Shown: positions 55,380 to 63,261 of the stretch, one piece after another
Layout of the letters: each line of letters opens with the position of its first letter
How positions within the stretch are numbered: the stretch's first letter is position 1
Source of the DNA: Burkholderia latens
Lineage (GTDB): Bacteria > Pseudomonadota > Gammaproteobacteria > Burkholderiales > Burkholderiaceae
Length of the DNA: 64,000 bases
Assembly (NCBI RefSeq): GCF_902499045.1
Contig: NZ_CABVPL010000025.1
Location: forward strand, 24,748-88,747
Reading direction: 5' to 3'
Notes under the pieces: generated by a model
Database searches by the model: none
The model's input: only the letters and a program-made list of their open reading frames with translations
Told to the model about the DNA's origin: nothing
Program-made: the position numbers and the translations under genes

Positions 55380-55694
55380 TTACTGCGCCTCGTGCTGTGC
55401 GAGCACCGCGCCGAGCTGTTCGTTCATCTGGTGCATTGTACGACGGATTTCTTCGGCCGGAAATGCTTCACCGTGCCGCACGCTCGTTTGCAGCCGCAGC
55501 AATTCGGACGCGAGCGACAGCGCGGCCATCACCGCGATGCGATCGGTGCCGCGCACCGAGCTGTTCGCGCGGATCTTCGACATTTCGGCATCGACGCGCG
55601 CGACGGCCTCGAGCAGCGCCGCTTCGGTTTCGGCCGAACAGGCGAGCCGATACGGCTGACCGAGAATCGAGACTTCGATCTGCTTGGTGCTCAT
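55380..55694 (-). CDS. zapA: Cell division protein ZapA
   Basis: 104 residues. ZapA cross-links FtsZ filaments. STKQIEVSILGQPYRLACSAETEAALLEAVARVDAEM is the ZapA beta-alpha core, and SSVRGTDRIAVMAALSLASELL starts the C-terminal helix. Its start overlaps the end of the ZapB-like gene (ATGAGC within the stop), so the two are coupled. Upstream of 6S RNA as in other proteobacteria. Confidence 0.95.
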   Translation of the reverse strand: MSTKQIEVSILGQPYRLACSAETEAALLEAVARVDAEMSKIRANSSVRGTDRIAVMAALSLASELLRLQTSVRHGEAFPAEEIRRTMHQMNEQLGAVLAQHEAQ

Positions 55695-56041
55695 GCATGT
55701 TCTCCGTGGCTGGCCGCGTCGTCGCTATCCGTGCGCGCCTGCGCATCCAGCAGGTCGAGCTGGTTGTCGGCTTGCTCCGCGCTCTTCGTGCGCGGCAGCT
55801 TTTCGAGAATCGCGTTCAGCTTGACCTGCGCGTCGTCGATCTTCGCCGACAGCGTATCGCGCTCCGCCGCGAGCGCATTGCGTTCGTCGCGCAGCTGCTC
55901 GAGCTCCGCGCGGACCGTGTCTGCTTCCGCGCGCATCTGCGCGACCTGCTCCTCGAGCGCGAGCCGTTCCGAGTGATAGCGCTTGTTCAGCGAGATCAAA
56001 CGGCCAATATTTTGAGATAAGGTTTCGAGTTCGTTGAGCAT
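55691..56041 (-). CDS. ZapB-like coiled-coil protein
   Basis: 116 residues, nearly all coiled coil from about residue 10 to 85 (heptads LEEQVAQMRAEADTVRAELEQLRDERN, then ALAAERDTLSAKIDDAQVKLNAILEKL). It is a TIGR02449/ZapB-like protein that accompanies zapA in beta-proteobacteria; a ZapA-interacting role at the division ring is inferred. The acidic C-terminal tail is unstructured. Starts at ATG 56041 and is the first gene of the unit. Confidence 0.88.
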   Translation of the reverse strand: MLNELETLSQNIGRLISLNKRYHSERLALEEQVAQMRAEADTVRAELEQLRDERNALAAERDTLSAKIDDAQVKLNAILEKLPRTKSAEQADNQLDLLDAQARTDSDDAASHGEHA

Positions 56042-56185
56042 CTGCTGCGTCCTCTAAAGACCCAGCATTTTAGCGCGGAATAACGCGCATTCCGACATCT
56101 GTAACGTTTCCAGTCGTAACACCCCGGCTTCTTGCCGCGAATAAGCGCGTCCGAGGATGCGCGGCGCATGCGTTTCGTCGCTTTC

Positions 56186-56214
56186 TTGACGCTCGCGCGG
56201 CACGCTCCTAAACT
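56186..56214 (+). promoter_or_regulatory. Sigma-70 promoter of the cobalamin locus
   Basis: TTGACG at 56186-56191, spacer of 17, TAAACT at 56209-56214; transcription would start near 56221, where the first riboswitch stem begins. Confidence 0.75.
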
Positions 56215-56218
56215 GGCG

Positions 56219-56452
56219 CCGCCTCGGTGCTCGCGCGCGTGTCGCGCGGTTAAACGGGAAGCAGGGCGCGTGCTCCGCCCGGAGATCGCCAACCTGCGCT
56301 GCCCCCGCAACGGTAAGCGGCCGCGTCGTCCAACGCAGGCCGGCTCGGGCGCGTTTCGCGTGCAGGTTCGCACGGCAAACGCGGGCCACTGCGCGTACAC
56401 GCGCGGGAAGGCGAGCCGGTACGCCGCCAGCCCGGATACCGGCCGAGGCGGG
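56219..56452 (+). promoter_or_regulatory. Cobalamin riboswitch
   Basis: Adenosylcobalamin aptamer. In order: P1 5' arm GCCTCGG (56221-56227), a GTTAAACGGGAAGCAGGG element, the core CTGCCCCCGCAACGGTAAGCGG, CCACTGC, GGGAAGGCG, then GCCAGCCCGGATACCGGCC, closed by CCGAGGC (P1 3' arm, 56443-56449). All universally conserved blocks are present. Expected to switch off the downstream btu/cob genes when cobalamin is plentiful; a GAGGC-GGG-GCCTC hairpin follows at 56445-56460. It is separated from btuC by more than 500 bases. Confidence 0.95.
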
Positions 56453-57008
56453 GAGCCTCCACGGGCTTCATGACGCGCGGCCCGCGGGGAAGCGGGGCGC
56501 GTAGTGCTTCACAGGATCCGTCTTCGATGCCGACCCCAATCGTGCGCATCGCCCGGTGCACGCCGCCGCGTGTCGCCCGTTGCCGCCGCGCGGACTGCCG
56601 CGACGGCCGGTTCGTGCGGGCCGGCGCCGACGCATGCCGTCGGCGCGCGCGGATTTGCTGCAGTGCGCAGTGGGCGCCGGCGCGCATTCGGCAGCGAATG
56701 GCGCGTTTGCGGCGCCGATCGTGCCGGACGATCGCGCACGCGCGGCGCCGATCGACCCGATGCGGCGGCTTCCACTATATTGCGCAGAACGCCGGCCGCC
56801 CGACGTTGCATCCGTCCGAAACGGGATCGTCGAACTTGCCTCGCGACGACATCGCCGCGTCGCGGTCCGCCCGTGCGCCATCAACAATCCGCTCAACGAG
56901 GATCACGAGCTTGCGTATGCCTACCACACGCCGTCGCGCGGCGCCCGTGCCGCACCGGACCGGCGACGCGCCGAAGCGTCGCGCGTCATGCACGACGCGG
57001 CGCACCGC
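56453..57008. other. Gap without supported gene between riboswitch and btuC
   Basis: About 550 bases. Open frames run across it on both strands, but they are arginine-rich, without ribosome-binding sites, and none resembles BtuB or another known protein. A TATATT at 56774-56779 could be a weak promoter. It may be a long leader or the remnant of a lost gene. Confidence 0.6.
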
Positions 57009-58010
57009 ATGAGCGCCGCGCGCGCCGCGGCGATCTGGGCCGTGCTCGCGGCCGCGGCCGCGTTGCTGTTCGTCGCGTCCTTGTCGCTCGGCAGCGTGCC
57101 GATCTCGCCGTGGCAGGCGCTCGCGTCGCTCGTGCCGCACGGCGGCGGCGATGCGCTGTTCGCCGACATCGTGCGCACGCTGCGGTTGCCGCGTGCGCTC
57201 GCGGGCTTTGCATGCGGCGCGCTGCTCGCGCTGGCCGGCGCGCTGCTGCAGGTGCTGCTGCGCAATCCGCTCGCGGAGCCGTACGTGCTCGGCGTGTCGG
57301 GCGGCGCGGCCGGCTTCGCGCTCGTCGCGATGATCGCGGGCGCCGCGTGGTGGCTCGTCGACGCATCCGCGTTCGCCGGCGCGCTCGTGTCGGTCGCGCT
57401 CGTGCTCGGGCTCGCGCGCCGCGAGCTGTGGCGCGGCGATTCGCGCGACGCATCGCCGCGGCTGCTGCTGACGGGCGTCGTGATCGCGGCCGGGTGGGGC
57501 GCGCTCGTCACGCTGCTGCTGTCGCTCGCGCCCGATGCACGGCTGCGCGGCATCATCTTCTGGCTGACGGGCGACCTGAACGGCGTGACGGCGCCTTGGT
57601 TCGCGTGGGGCGCGCTGTTGCTGGCCGCGTGCGTCGCGCTGCCGGCGGCGCCGCAACTGAACGTGCTGCTGCGCGGCGACGCGACCGCGCTTGCGCTCGG
57701 CGTGCCGGTCGCGCGCTTGCGCGTGCGGATCTACCTCGTCGCGTCGCTCGCGGCCGCGGCCGCGGTGACGACGGCCGGCACGATCGGCTTCGTCGGCCTC
57801 GTCGTTCCGCACGCGCTGCGGCTGGCATTCGGCAACGATCAGCGGATGCTGCTGCCGGCCGCGATGCTCGCGGGCGGCGGCGGCGTGATGGCGGCCGACC
57901 TGCTCGCGCGCACCGCGATCGCGCCCGCGCAATTGCCGGTCGGCGTGATGACCGCGCTCGTCGGCGTGCCGGTGTTCCTGTGGATGTTGCTGAGGAGACC
58001 GATGCGATGA
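57009..58010 (+). CDS. btuC: Vitamin B12/corrinoid ABC transporter permease BtuC
   Basis: 333 residues, FecCD-type permease with about nine or ten hydrophobic segments. RTLRLPRALAGFACGALLALAG is the FecCD signature, with VLLRNPLAEPYVLGVSGGA, LTGDLNGVTAPWFAWGALL and GFVGLVVPHALRLAFG following in order. The locus and the riboswitch identify corrinoid as substrate rather than iron. The ATG at 57009 begins where the first helix does; an ATG at 56988 is possible. The stop overlaps the btuD start. Confidence 0.92.
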   Translation: MSAARAAAIWAVLAAAAALLFVASLSLGSVPISPWQALASLVPHGGGDALFADIVRTLRLPRALAGFACGALLALAGALLQVLLRNPLAEPYVLGVSGGAAGFALVAMIAGAAWWLVDASAFAGALVSVALVLGLARRELWRGDSRDASPRLLLTGVVIAAGWGALVTLLLSLAPDARLRGIIFWLTGDLNGVTAPWFAWGALLLAACVALPAAPQLNVLLRGDATALALGVPVARLRVRIYLVASLAAAAAVTTAGTIGFVGLVVPHALRLAFGNDQRMLLPAAMLAGGGGVMAADLLARTAIAPAQLPVGVMTALVGVPVFLWMLLRRPMR

Positions 58011-58819
58011 CGCACGCCGCACCGCACACCGCCGGCGACATCCGTTATGCGGCGGTCGCGCTGGCGCTGAAGGCCGGCGAACGTACGTTGCTCGACGGCT
58101 TCACGCACGCGTTCCGGCCCGGCGAGATCTGGTGTGTCGCGGGGCCGAACGGCGCGGGCAAGACGACGCTGCTCGCGACGCTCGCGGGCCTGCAGGGGCC
58201 GGCCGGCGGCCACGTCGAAATCGACGGCCGGCCGCTTGCCGACTGGCCGGCCGACGCGCTCGCGCGGCGTCGTGCGCTGATGCCGCAGCAATTGCACGAC
58301 GCGTTCAGCGCGAGCGTCTTCGACACGGTGCTGCTCAACCGCTTTCCGTATCTCGGCGGGTGGGGCTGGGAGCGCGACGGCGATCGCGCGGCCGCGCGCG
58401 ACGCGCTCGCGACGTTCGGACTGGGCGCGCTCGCGTCGCGCGACGTGCTGTCGCTGTCGGGCGGCGAGCGGCAGCGTGTCGCGCTGGCCGCGACGCTGTG
58501 CCAGGACGCGCCGCTGCTGCTGCTCGACGAGCCGCTCGCCCATCTCGACCTGCATCACCAGATCGACGCACTCACTGCACTGGCTGCGTGGGTCGATGCG
58601 GGCCCGCGCACGGTGCTGTTCTCGTGCCACGACCTGAACCTCGCGCGGCGTTTCGCGACGCATGCGCTGCTGCTCGACGGCCGCGGCCATGCATGGGCTG
58701 GCCGCGTGCACGACGTGCTGACGCCGGCGCGCGCGAGCGACGCGTTCGGCTATCCGCTCGTGCTGATCCGCGAGAACGGCCGCGACGCGCTGCTGCCCGC
58801 GTGGCCGGAGCGGCGATGA
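58007..58819 (+). CDS. btuD: Vitamin B12/corrinoid ABC transporter ATPase BtuD
   Basis: 270 residues. Walker A GPNGAGKT at residues 46-53, signature LSLSGGERQRVALAATL, Walker B LLLLDEPLAHLDLHH, H-loop LFSCHDLNLARRF. Partner of BtuC; the binding protein is BtuF, encoded at the end of the facing minus-strand set. The start is an ATGA overlap with btuC and its stop overlaps the 20-codon frame at 58816. Confidence 0.94.
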   Translation: MTHAAPHTAGDIRYAAVALALKAGERTLLDGFTHAFRPGEIWCVAGPNGAGKTTLLATLAGLQGPAGGHVEIDGRPLADWPADALARRRALMPQQLHDAFSASVFDTVLLNRFPYLGGWGWERDGDRAAARDALATFGLGALASRDVLSLSGGERQRVALAATLCQDAPLLLLDEPLAHLDLHHQIDALTALAAWVDAGPRTVLFSCHDLNLARRFATHALLLDGRGHAWAGRVHDVLTPARASDAFGYPLVLIRENGRDALLPAWPERR

Positions 58820-58878
58820 ACCTTCTTCTTCTTTCGATGCGCGGCGCCGGCCGTGCCAACGAGGCAACCTTCCGATGA
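58816..58878 (+). CDS. 20-codon reading frame linking btuD and cobT
   Basis: ATG at 58816 overlaps the btuD stop by ATGA, and its TGA (58876-58878) overlaps the cobT ATG by ATGA. The peptide starts MNLLLLSMRGAG and ends ATFR. It would let ribosomes pass from btuD to cobT without release, or it may be chance. No independent ribosome-binding site. Confidence 0.4.
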   Translation: MNLLLLSMRGAGRANEATFR

Positions 58879-59939
58879 CGAACCCGTCCGCCCAGACTGA
58901 CTTCCCGCCCGCGATCGCACCGCTCGACGACGCGCTGCGCAAGCGCCTGCAGCATGTGATCGATCACAAGACCAAGCCGCCCGGCAGTCTCGGCCAGCTC
59001 GAGGCGCTCGCGCTGCAGCTCGGGCTGATCCAGCACACCGAGCGGCCGTGCGTGCAGCGTCCCGTGACGATCGTGTTCGCCGGCGACCACGGGATCGCCG
59101 CCGAGGGCGTTAGCCCGTATCCGCAGTCGGTTACTGCACAGATGGTCGCGAACTTCCTCGCCGGCGGGGCGGCGATCAATGCGTTCTCCGGCGTCGCGCA
59201 GAGCGTGCTCGAGATCGTCGATGCGGGCGTCGCGTCGCCGCTGCCGGTGTCCGACCGGCTCGTGTCGCTGCCGGTCGCGCGCGGCACGCGCAACTTCGCG
59301 GTCGAGCCCGCGATGACGCGCGACGAAGCGCAGACGGCGCTCGCCGCCGGCGCGACGCGCGTGCGCGTGCACGCGTCGCTCGGCACGAACGTGATCGGCT
59401 TCGGTGAAATGGGGATCGCGAACACGTCGTCGGCCGCGTGCGTGATGAGCCGGCTGCTCGACGTGCCGATCGACGCGTGCGTCGGCCGCGGCACGGGCCT
59501 CGACGATCAGGGGCTCGCGCACAAGCGCGCGGTGCTCGGCCGCGCGCTGGTCCGGCATTCGCACGCGATCGCGCCGCTCGATGTGCTCGCGACGTTCGGC
59601 GGCTTCGAGATCGCGATGATGACGGGCGCGTATCTCGCGGCAGCAAGCGAGCGGATGACGATTCTCGTCGACGGTTTCATCGCGACGGCCGCGCTGCTCG
59701 TCGCCGAGCGCATCGCGCCCGGCGTGCGCGACTACTGCGTGTTCTCGCATACGTCGCACGAGGCCGGGCACCGGCGCATGCTCGAGCATTTCGGTGCGAG
59801 GCCGCTGCTCGCGCTCGACCTGCGGCTCGGCGAAGGCACGGGTGCCGCGCTCGCGCTGCCGCTGGTGCGCGCGGCAGCCGCATTCGTCACCGAGATGGCG
59901 AGCTTCGAGTCCGCGGGCGTCGACAATCGTGACGCCTGA
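58875..59939 (+). CDS. cobT: Nicotinate-nucleotide:dimethylbenzimidazole phosphoribosyltransferase
   Basis: Makes alpha-ribazole phosphate for the lower ligand of cobalamin. 354 residues. KTKPPGSLGQLE, FAGDHGIAAEGVSPYP and the catalytic glutamate E320 in RLGEGTGAALAL are CobT motifs. Its start lies in an ATGA overlap with the small upstream frame; the cobS start (GTG) overlaps its 3' end. Confidence 0.96.
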   Translation: MTNPSAQTDFPPAIAPLDDALRKRLQHVIDHKTKPPGSLGQLEALALQLGLIQHTERPCVQRPVTIVFAGDHGIAAEGVSPYPQSVTAQMVANFLAGGAAINAFSGVAQSVLEIVDAGVASPLPVSDRLVSLPVARGTRNFAVEPAMTRDEAQTALAAGATRVRVHASLGTNVIGFGEMGIANTSSAACVMSRLLDVPIDACVGRGTGLDDQGLAHKRAVLGRALVRHSHAIAPLDVLATFGGFEIAMMTGAYLAAASERMTILVDGFIATAALLVAERIAPGVRDYCVFSHTSHEAGHRRMLEHFGARPLLALDLRLGEGTGAALALPLVRAAAAFVTEMASFESAGVDNRDA

Positions 59940-60705
59940 ACGCGCGCGCGGCGCACGCGCGGAACTGCGCTACTTCTTCGTCGCGCTCGGCTATTTCACG
60001 CGCGTGCCGGTGCCGCGCTCGATCGGTCACGAGGCCGGCGATCTCGACCAGGCCGCGCGCTACTTCCCGCTCGTCGGCGCATGCGCCGGCGCGTGGGGCG
60101 CGCTCGTCTATCTGGTCGCGCTGCGCGTGCTGCCGGCCTCGATCGCGGTCGGGCTGTCGATGGCCGCGACGCTGCTCGCGACCGGCGCGTTTCACGAGGA
60201 CGGCCTCGCCGACAGCTGCGATGCGTTCGGCGGCGGCTATACGCGCGAAGACGTGCTGCGCATCATGCACGACTCGCGGATCGGCACGTTCGGCGCGGTC
60301 GCGCTCGTGGTGACGCTCGGTCTGAAGTGGCAGGCACTCGCGTCGATGCTGCCGCTGCGCGCCGCGTGGACGATGATCGCCGCGCATGCGGCGAGCCGCG
60401 CGATGGCGGTGAGCCTGCTGATGTCGCTCGACTACGTGCGTCCCGAGGGCAAGGCGAAGCCGGTCGCGCAGCGCATGGGCGCGCGTTCGGCCTGCGTCGC
60501 GGCGATCTTCGGGCTGCCGTGGCTGTTCTGGCCGGACTGGCGCGCGGGGCTCGCGGCCTTCGTCGCGCTCGCGCTCGTACGTGCATGGGCGGCCCGCTAT
60601 TTCGCGAAGCGGATCGGCGGCTATACCGGCGACTGTCTCGGCTTCGCGCAGCAGCTCGGCGAGCTGGCGATCTATCTCGTGGTGCTCGGATGGATCTCGT
60701 CCTGA
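59929..60705 (+). CDS. cobS: Adenosylcobinamide-GDP ribazoletransferase
   Basis: 258 residues, inner membrane, joins alpha-ribazole to adenosylcobinamide-GDP. TRVPVPRS and FHEDGLADSCDAFGGGYTRE, HDSRIGTFG are the CobS signature, followed by several hydrophobic segments. The GTG at 59929 was chosen because the frame then overlaps the cobT end by 11 bases, and it gives an N-terminus of the usual length. Its 3' end overlaps cobC. Confidence 0.94.
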   Translation: MTPERARGARAELRYFFVALGYFTRVPVPRSIGHEAGDLDQAARYFPLVGACAGAWGALVYLVALRVLPASIAVGLSMAATLLATGAFHEDGLADSCDAFGGGYTREDVLRIMHDSRIGTFGAVALVVTLGLKWQALASMLPLRAAWTMIAAHAASRAMAVSLLMSLDYVRPEGKAKPVAQRMGARSACVAAIFGLPWLFWPDWRAGLAAFVALALVRAWAARYFAKRIGGYTGDCLGFAQQLGELAIYLVVLGWISS

Positions 60706-61277
60706 TTCGTCATCCGGCCGTCGCTGTCGAGCCCGGCATCTGTTACGGCCGCAGCGACGTGCCGCTCGCCGCATCGGCCGACATGGGCGCGCGGGACGTG
60801 CGCGAGCATCTCGCGACGCTCGCGGCGCCGCTGCCCGAGCAGATCTGGACGAGCCCGCTGGCGCGCTGCGCGTCAGTCGCCGAACGGCTCGCGCGCGCGT
60901 TCGACGTGCCGCTGCGGCGTGATGCCGATTGGCAGGAAATGGACTTCGGCGCGTGGGAGCTGCAGCGCTGGGACGATATCGATCGCGCCGCGCTCGATGC
61001 GTGGGCCGCCGATCTGATGCATGCATGCGCGCACGGTGGCGAGAGCGTTGCGCGATTTGCCGCGCGAGTGGCGCGCGCGGCCGATGCGGTCGTGCTGACC
61101 GGCACGCCGCAATGGGTGCTCACGCATGCAGGGGTGATTCGCGCGTTCGCATCGCATGCGTTGCGCGTGCCGCTCGAGACGCTGCTGTCGCGACCGGTGC
61201 CGGCGGGCGGCATCGTGTGGTTGCGGATGATGGGCGCCACCGCGCGCACGTGGAAAGTCGTGCACTGGGACGAGTAG
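60690..61277 (+). CDS. cobC: Alpha-ribazole phosphatase (histidine phosphatase family)
   Basis: 195 residues. Removes phosphate from alpha-ribazole phosphate, or from cobalamin phosphate. The phosphohistidine motif is LIRHPAVAVEPG with H8; LARCASVAERLARAF and LTHAGVIRAF supply the second histidine. The motif reads RHP rather than the usual RHG. Overlaps cobS by 16 bases. Last gene of the plus-strand set, facing btuF. Confidence 0.9.
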   Translation: MDLVLIRHPAVAVEPGICYGRSDVPLAASADMGARDVREHLATLAAPLPEQIWTSPLARCASVAERLARAFDVPLRRDADWQEMDFGAWELQRWDDIDRAALDAWAADLMHACAHGGESVARFAARVARAADAVVLTGTPQWVLTHAGVIRAFASHALRVPLETLLSRPVPAGGIVWLRMMGATARTWKVVHWDE

Positions 61278-61324
61278 GCGATCGCCTGCGCGTCCCGCGT
61301 GCAACAGCGTAGAGGAACCGGCAA

Positions 61325-62245
61325 TCAGCGCGCCGGCCGTTTCGCTCGCGCGGCGTCCAGGTCTTCGCACAGCGCGGCCGCGCCTTGCGCGATCCGCGGC
61401 GACGGCCGCGTCAGCAGGTCGCCGTCGATCGCGAACAGGTTGTTGCGCGCGACGGCCGTCAGCGCGGGCCATGTACGCCAGCGTGCGAGGCTCGGCAGCG
61501 GCGCGTCCGAGTGCGTTGCGCCGGCGCTCGTCGTGACGATCGCTTCCGGATTCGCCGCGAGCACGGCTTCGTCGGTGACGGTCGGCGCGAGCGGCTTCAG
61601 CGCCGCGAACACGTTGCGGCCGCCGCACAGCGCAATGACGTCGTTGAACAGATGCGCGCCGTTGAGCGTCGTCAGCGGCCGATCCCATACCTGGAAGAAC
61701 ATCGTGACGGGCGGCCGCGCGGAATAGCGCGCGCGCAGCGCCGCAACGTCGCGCGAGAACGCTGCTGCCGCCGCATCGGCCGCCGGTTCCGTGCCGAGCA
61801 GCGTGCCGAGCCGGCGCAGCGACGTCGCGACGTCGTCGAGATGCTTCGGTTCGCTGAAGAACAGCGGGATGTGCAGCGCGCGCAGCGCGTCGGTTTGCCG
61901 CTCCGCATTGCCGTGCCGCCACACGATGATCAGGTCGGGCTTCAGCGCGGCGATGCGTTCGAGGTCGAGCGCCTTGTTGTCGCCGACGCGCGGCACTGCC
62001 TGCGCCGCACGCGGATAGTCGCTGTACGTGACCGTGCCGACCAGTTTCGCGCCGCCGCCGGCTGCGTAGATCAGTTCGGTCGCATGCGGCGCGAGGCTGA
62101 TCACGCGTTGCGCAGGCGCGGCGAGCGTGACGGTATTGCCGGCATCGTCGCGGGTCGTCACGTCGGCGTGCACGCACGGCGCATGCGCGAGGAGTGCGGC
62201 CAGCATCGCGAGCGGCGGCAGACGGTGGAGCGGGGCGCGGCTCAT
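61325..62245 (-). CDS. btuF: Vitamin B12/corrinoid-binding periplasmic protein BtuF
   Basis: 306 residues, exported (RLPPLAMLAALLAHAPCVHA signal). Mature part has the Fhu/TroA-type fold: RVISLAPHATELIYAAG, GTVTYSDYPRAAQAVPRVGDNKALDLERI, and TTLNGAHLFNDVIALCGGRNVFA. The SYPxxA-like YSDYPRAA block is typical of BtuF. It starts at an ATGA overlap with the cobD stop, so it is the third gene of the cbiB-cobD-btuF unit and supplies the binding protein for BtuCD. Confidence 0.93.
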   Translation of the reverse strand: MSRAPLHRLPPLAMLAALLAHAPCVHADVTTRDDAGNTVTLAAPAQRVISLAPHATELIYAAGGGAKLVGTVTYSDYPRAAQAVPRVGDNKALDLERIAALKPDLIIVWRHGNAERQTDALRALHIPLFFSEPKHLDDVATSLRRLGTLLGTEPAADAAAAAFSRDVAALRARYSARPPVTMFFQVWDRPLTTLNGAHLFNDVIALCGGRNVFAALKPLAPTVTDEAVLAANPEAIVTTSAGATHSDAPLPSLARWRTWPALTAVARNNLFAIDGDLLTRPSPRIAQGAAALCEDLDAARAKRPAR

Positions 62246-63261
62246 GCGGATGCCGGTTGCAGCGTCGTCATGCACTGCGCGAGCGCGTCGGCGAGGCGCC
62301 GCCATTCGCCTTCGTTGCCCGGCAGACCGACGCGGACGCTCGATGGCCGCGCGAAGTGCCGCGTCCAGATGCCGTGCGCGGCAAGCGCCGCATGCAGCGC
62401 GGCGGCACGCGGGTCGTCGGTCCAGCTGAACAGCGGCGTCGCGTGCACCGCGAAGCCGTGCGCGCGCAGCAGCGCGGCGAGGCGTTCGCCGTCGGCCGCG
62501 AGCCGTTCGCGCGCGGCGGCCTGCCATGCGCGATCCGCGAACGCGGCGGCGACCGCGTGGCGCGCGGGGCCGCTGACGGTCCACGCGCCGAGCATGTCGC
62601 GCAGCGTCGCGATCCGCTCGGGATGCGCGAGCACGAAGCCCGCACGGATGCCGGCCAGCCCGAAGAACTTGCCGACCGAGCGCAGCACGACGAGACCCGG
62701 GCGATCGGCATGTTGCACGAGCGATGGCGTCGCACCGGTATCCGCGAATGCTTCGTCGACGATCAGCGTGCCGCCGCGTGCGGACAACTGCGCATGCCAG
62801 CCGAGCAGTCGTTCGACCGGCACGACTTCGGCGGTCGGATTGTTCGGGTTCCCGACGATGGCGTGACGCAGCGTCGCGGGCAACGCGTCCGCGCCGATAT
62901 CGAGCGGGACGACGCGATGGCCGTGACGCGCGAATGCCGGCGCGTATTCGCCATACGCGAGCGGCGCGACGCCGGCGTCGCCGGCTGGCAGCAGCGCGGG
63001 CAGCGCGCGGATCGCGGCCTGGCTACCGGCGACCGGCAGCACATGCGCGGCATCCCGCGCGCCGTAGTAGCCGGCCGCGCACGCGGCGAGCGCGTCGCCG
63101 TCGTCGGGCAGCCGGCGCCAAGCGTCGGCCGGGACCGGCGGCACCGGATAGCCGACCGGATTGATGCCAGTCGACAGGTCGAGCCACGCGTCGTACGGAA
63201 TGCCGTGGCGGCGTGCGGCTTCGTGCAGGTTGCCGCCGTGCGCAATGCGTGCGTCAGACAT
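62242..63261 (-). CDS. cobD: Threonine-phosphate decarboxylase
   Basis: 339 residues, class I PLP aminotransferase fold. It makes (R)-1-amino-2-propanol phosphate, the linker of cobalamin. GGNLHEAARRHG and LDLSTGINPVGYP are typical CobD starts; VGNPNNPTAEVVP, VDEAFAD and the PLP lysine in LRSVGKFFGLAGIRAGF follow. The ATG at 63261 overlaps the cbiB end by 8 bases; the stop overlaps btuF by ATGA. Confidence 0.94.
   Translation of the reverse strand: MSDARIAHGGNLHEAARRHGIPYDAWLDLSTGINPVGYPVPPVPADAWRRLPDDGDALAACAAGYYGARDAAHVLPVAGSQAAIRALPALLPAGDAGVAPLAYGEYAPAFARHGHRVVPLDIGADALPATLRHAIVGNPNNPTAEVVPVERLLGWHAQLSARGGTLIVDEAFADTGATPSLVQHADRPGLVVLRSVGKFFGLAGIRAGFVLAHPERIATLRDMLGAWTVSGPARHAVAAAFADRAWQAAARERLAADGERLAALLRAHGFAVHATPLFSWTDDPRAAALHAALAAHGIWTRHFARPSSVRVGLPGNEGEWRRLADALAQCMTTLQPASA

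Noticed and set aside
56504-57000. Possible btuB-like or other coding gene after the riboswitch
   Set aside because: All frames are arginine-rich without any match to a signal peptide, TonB box or other known protein.
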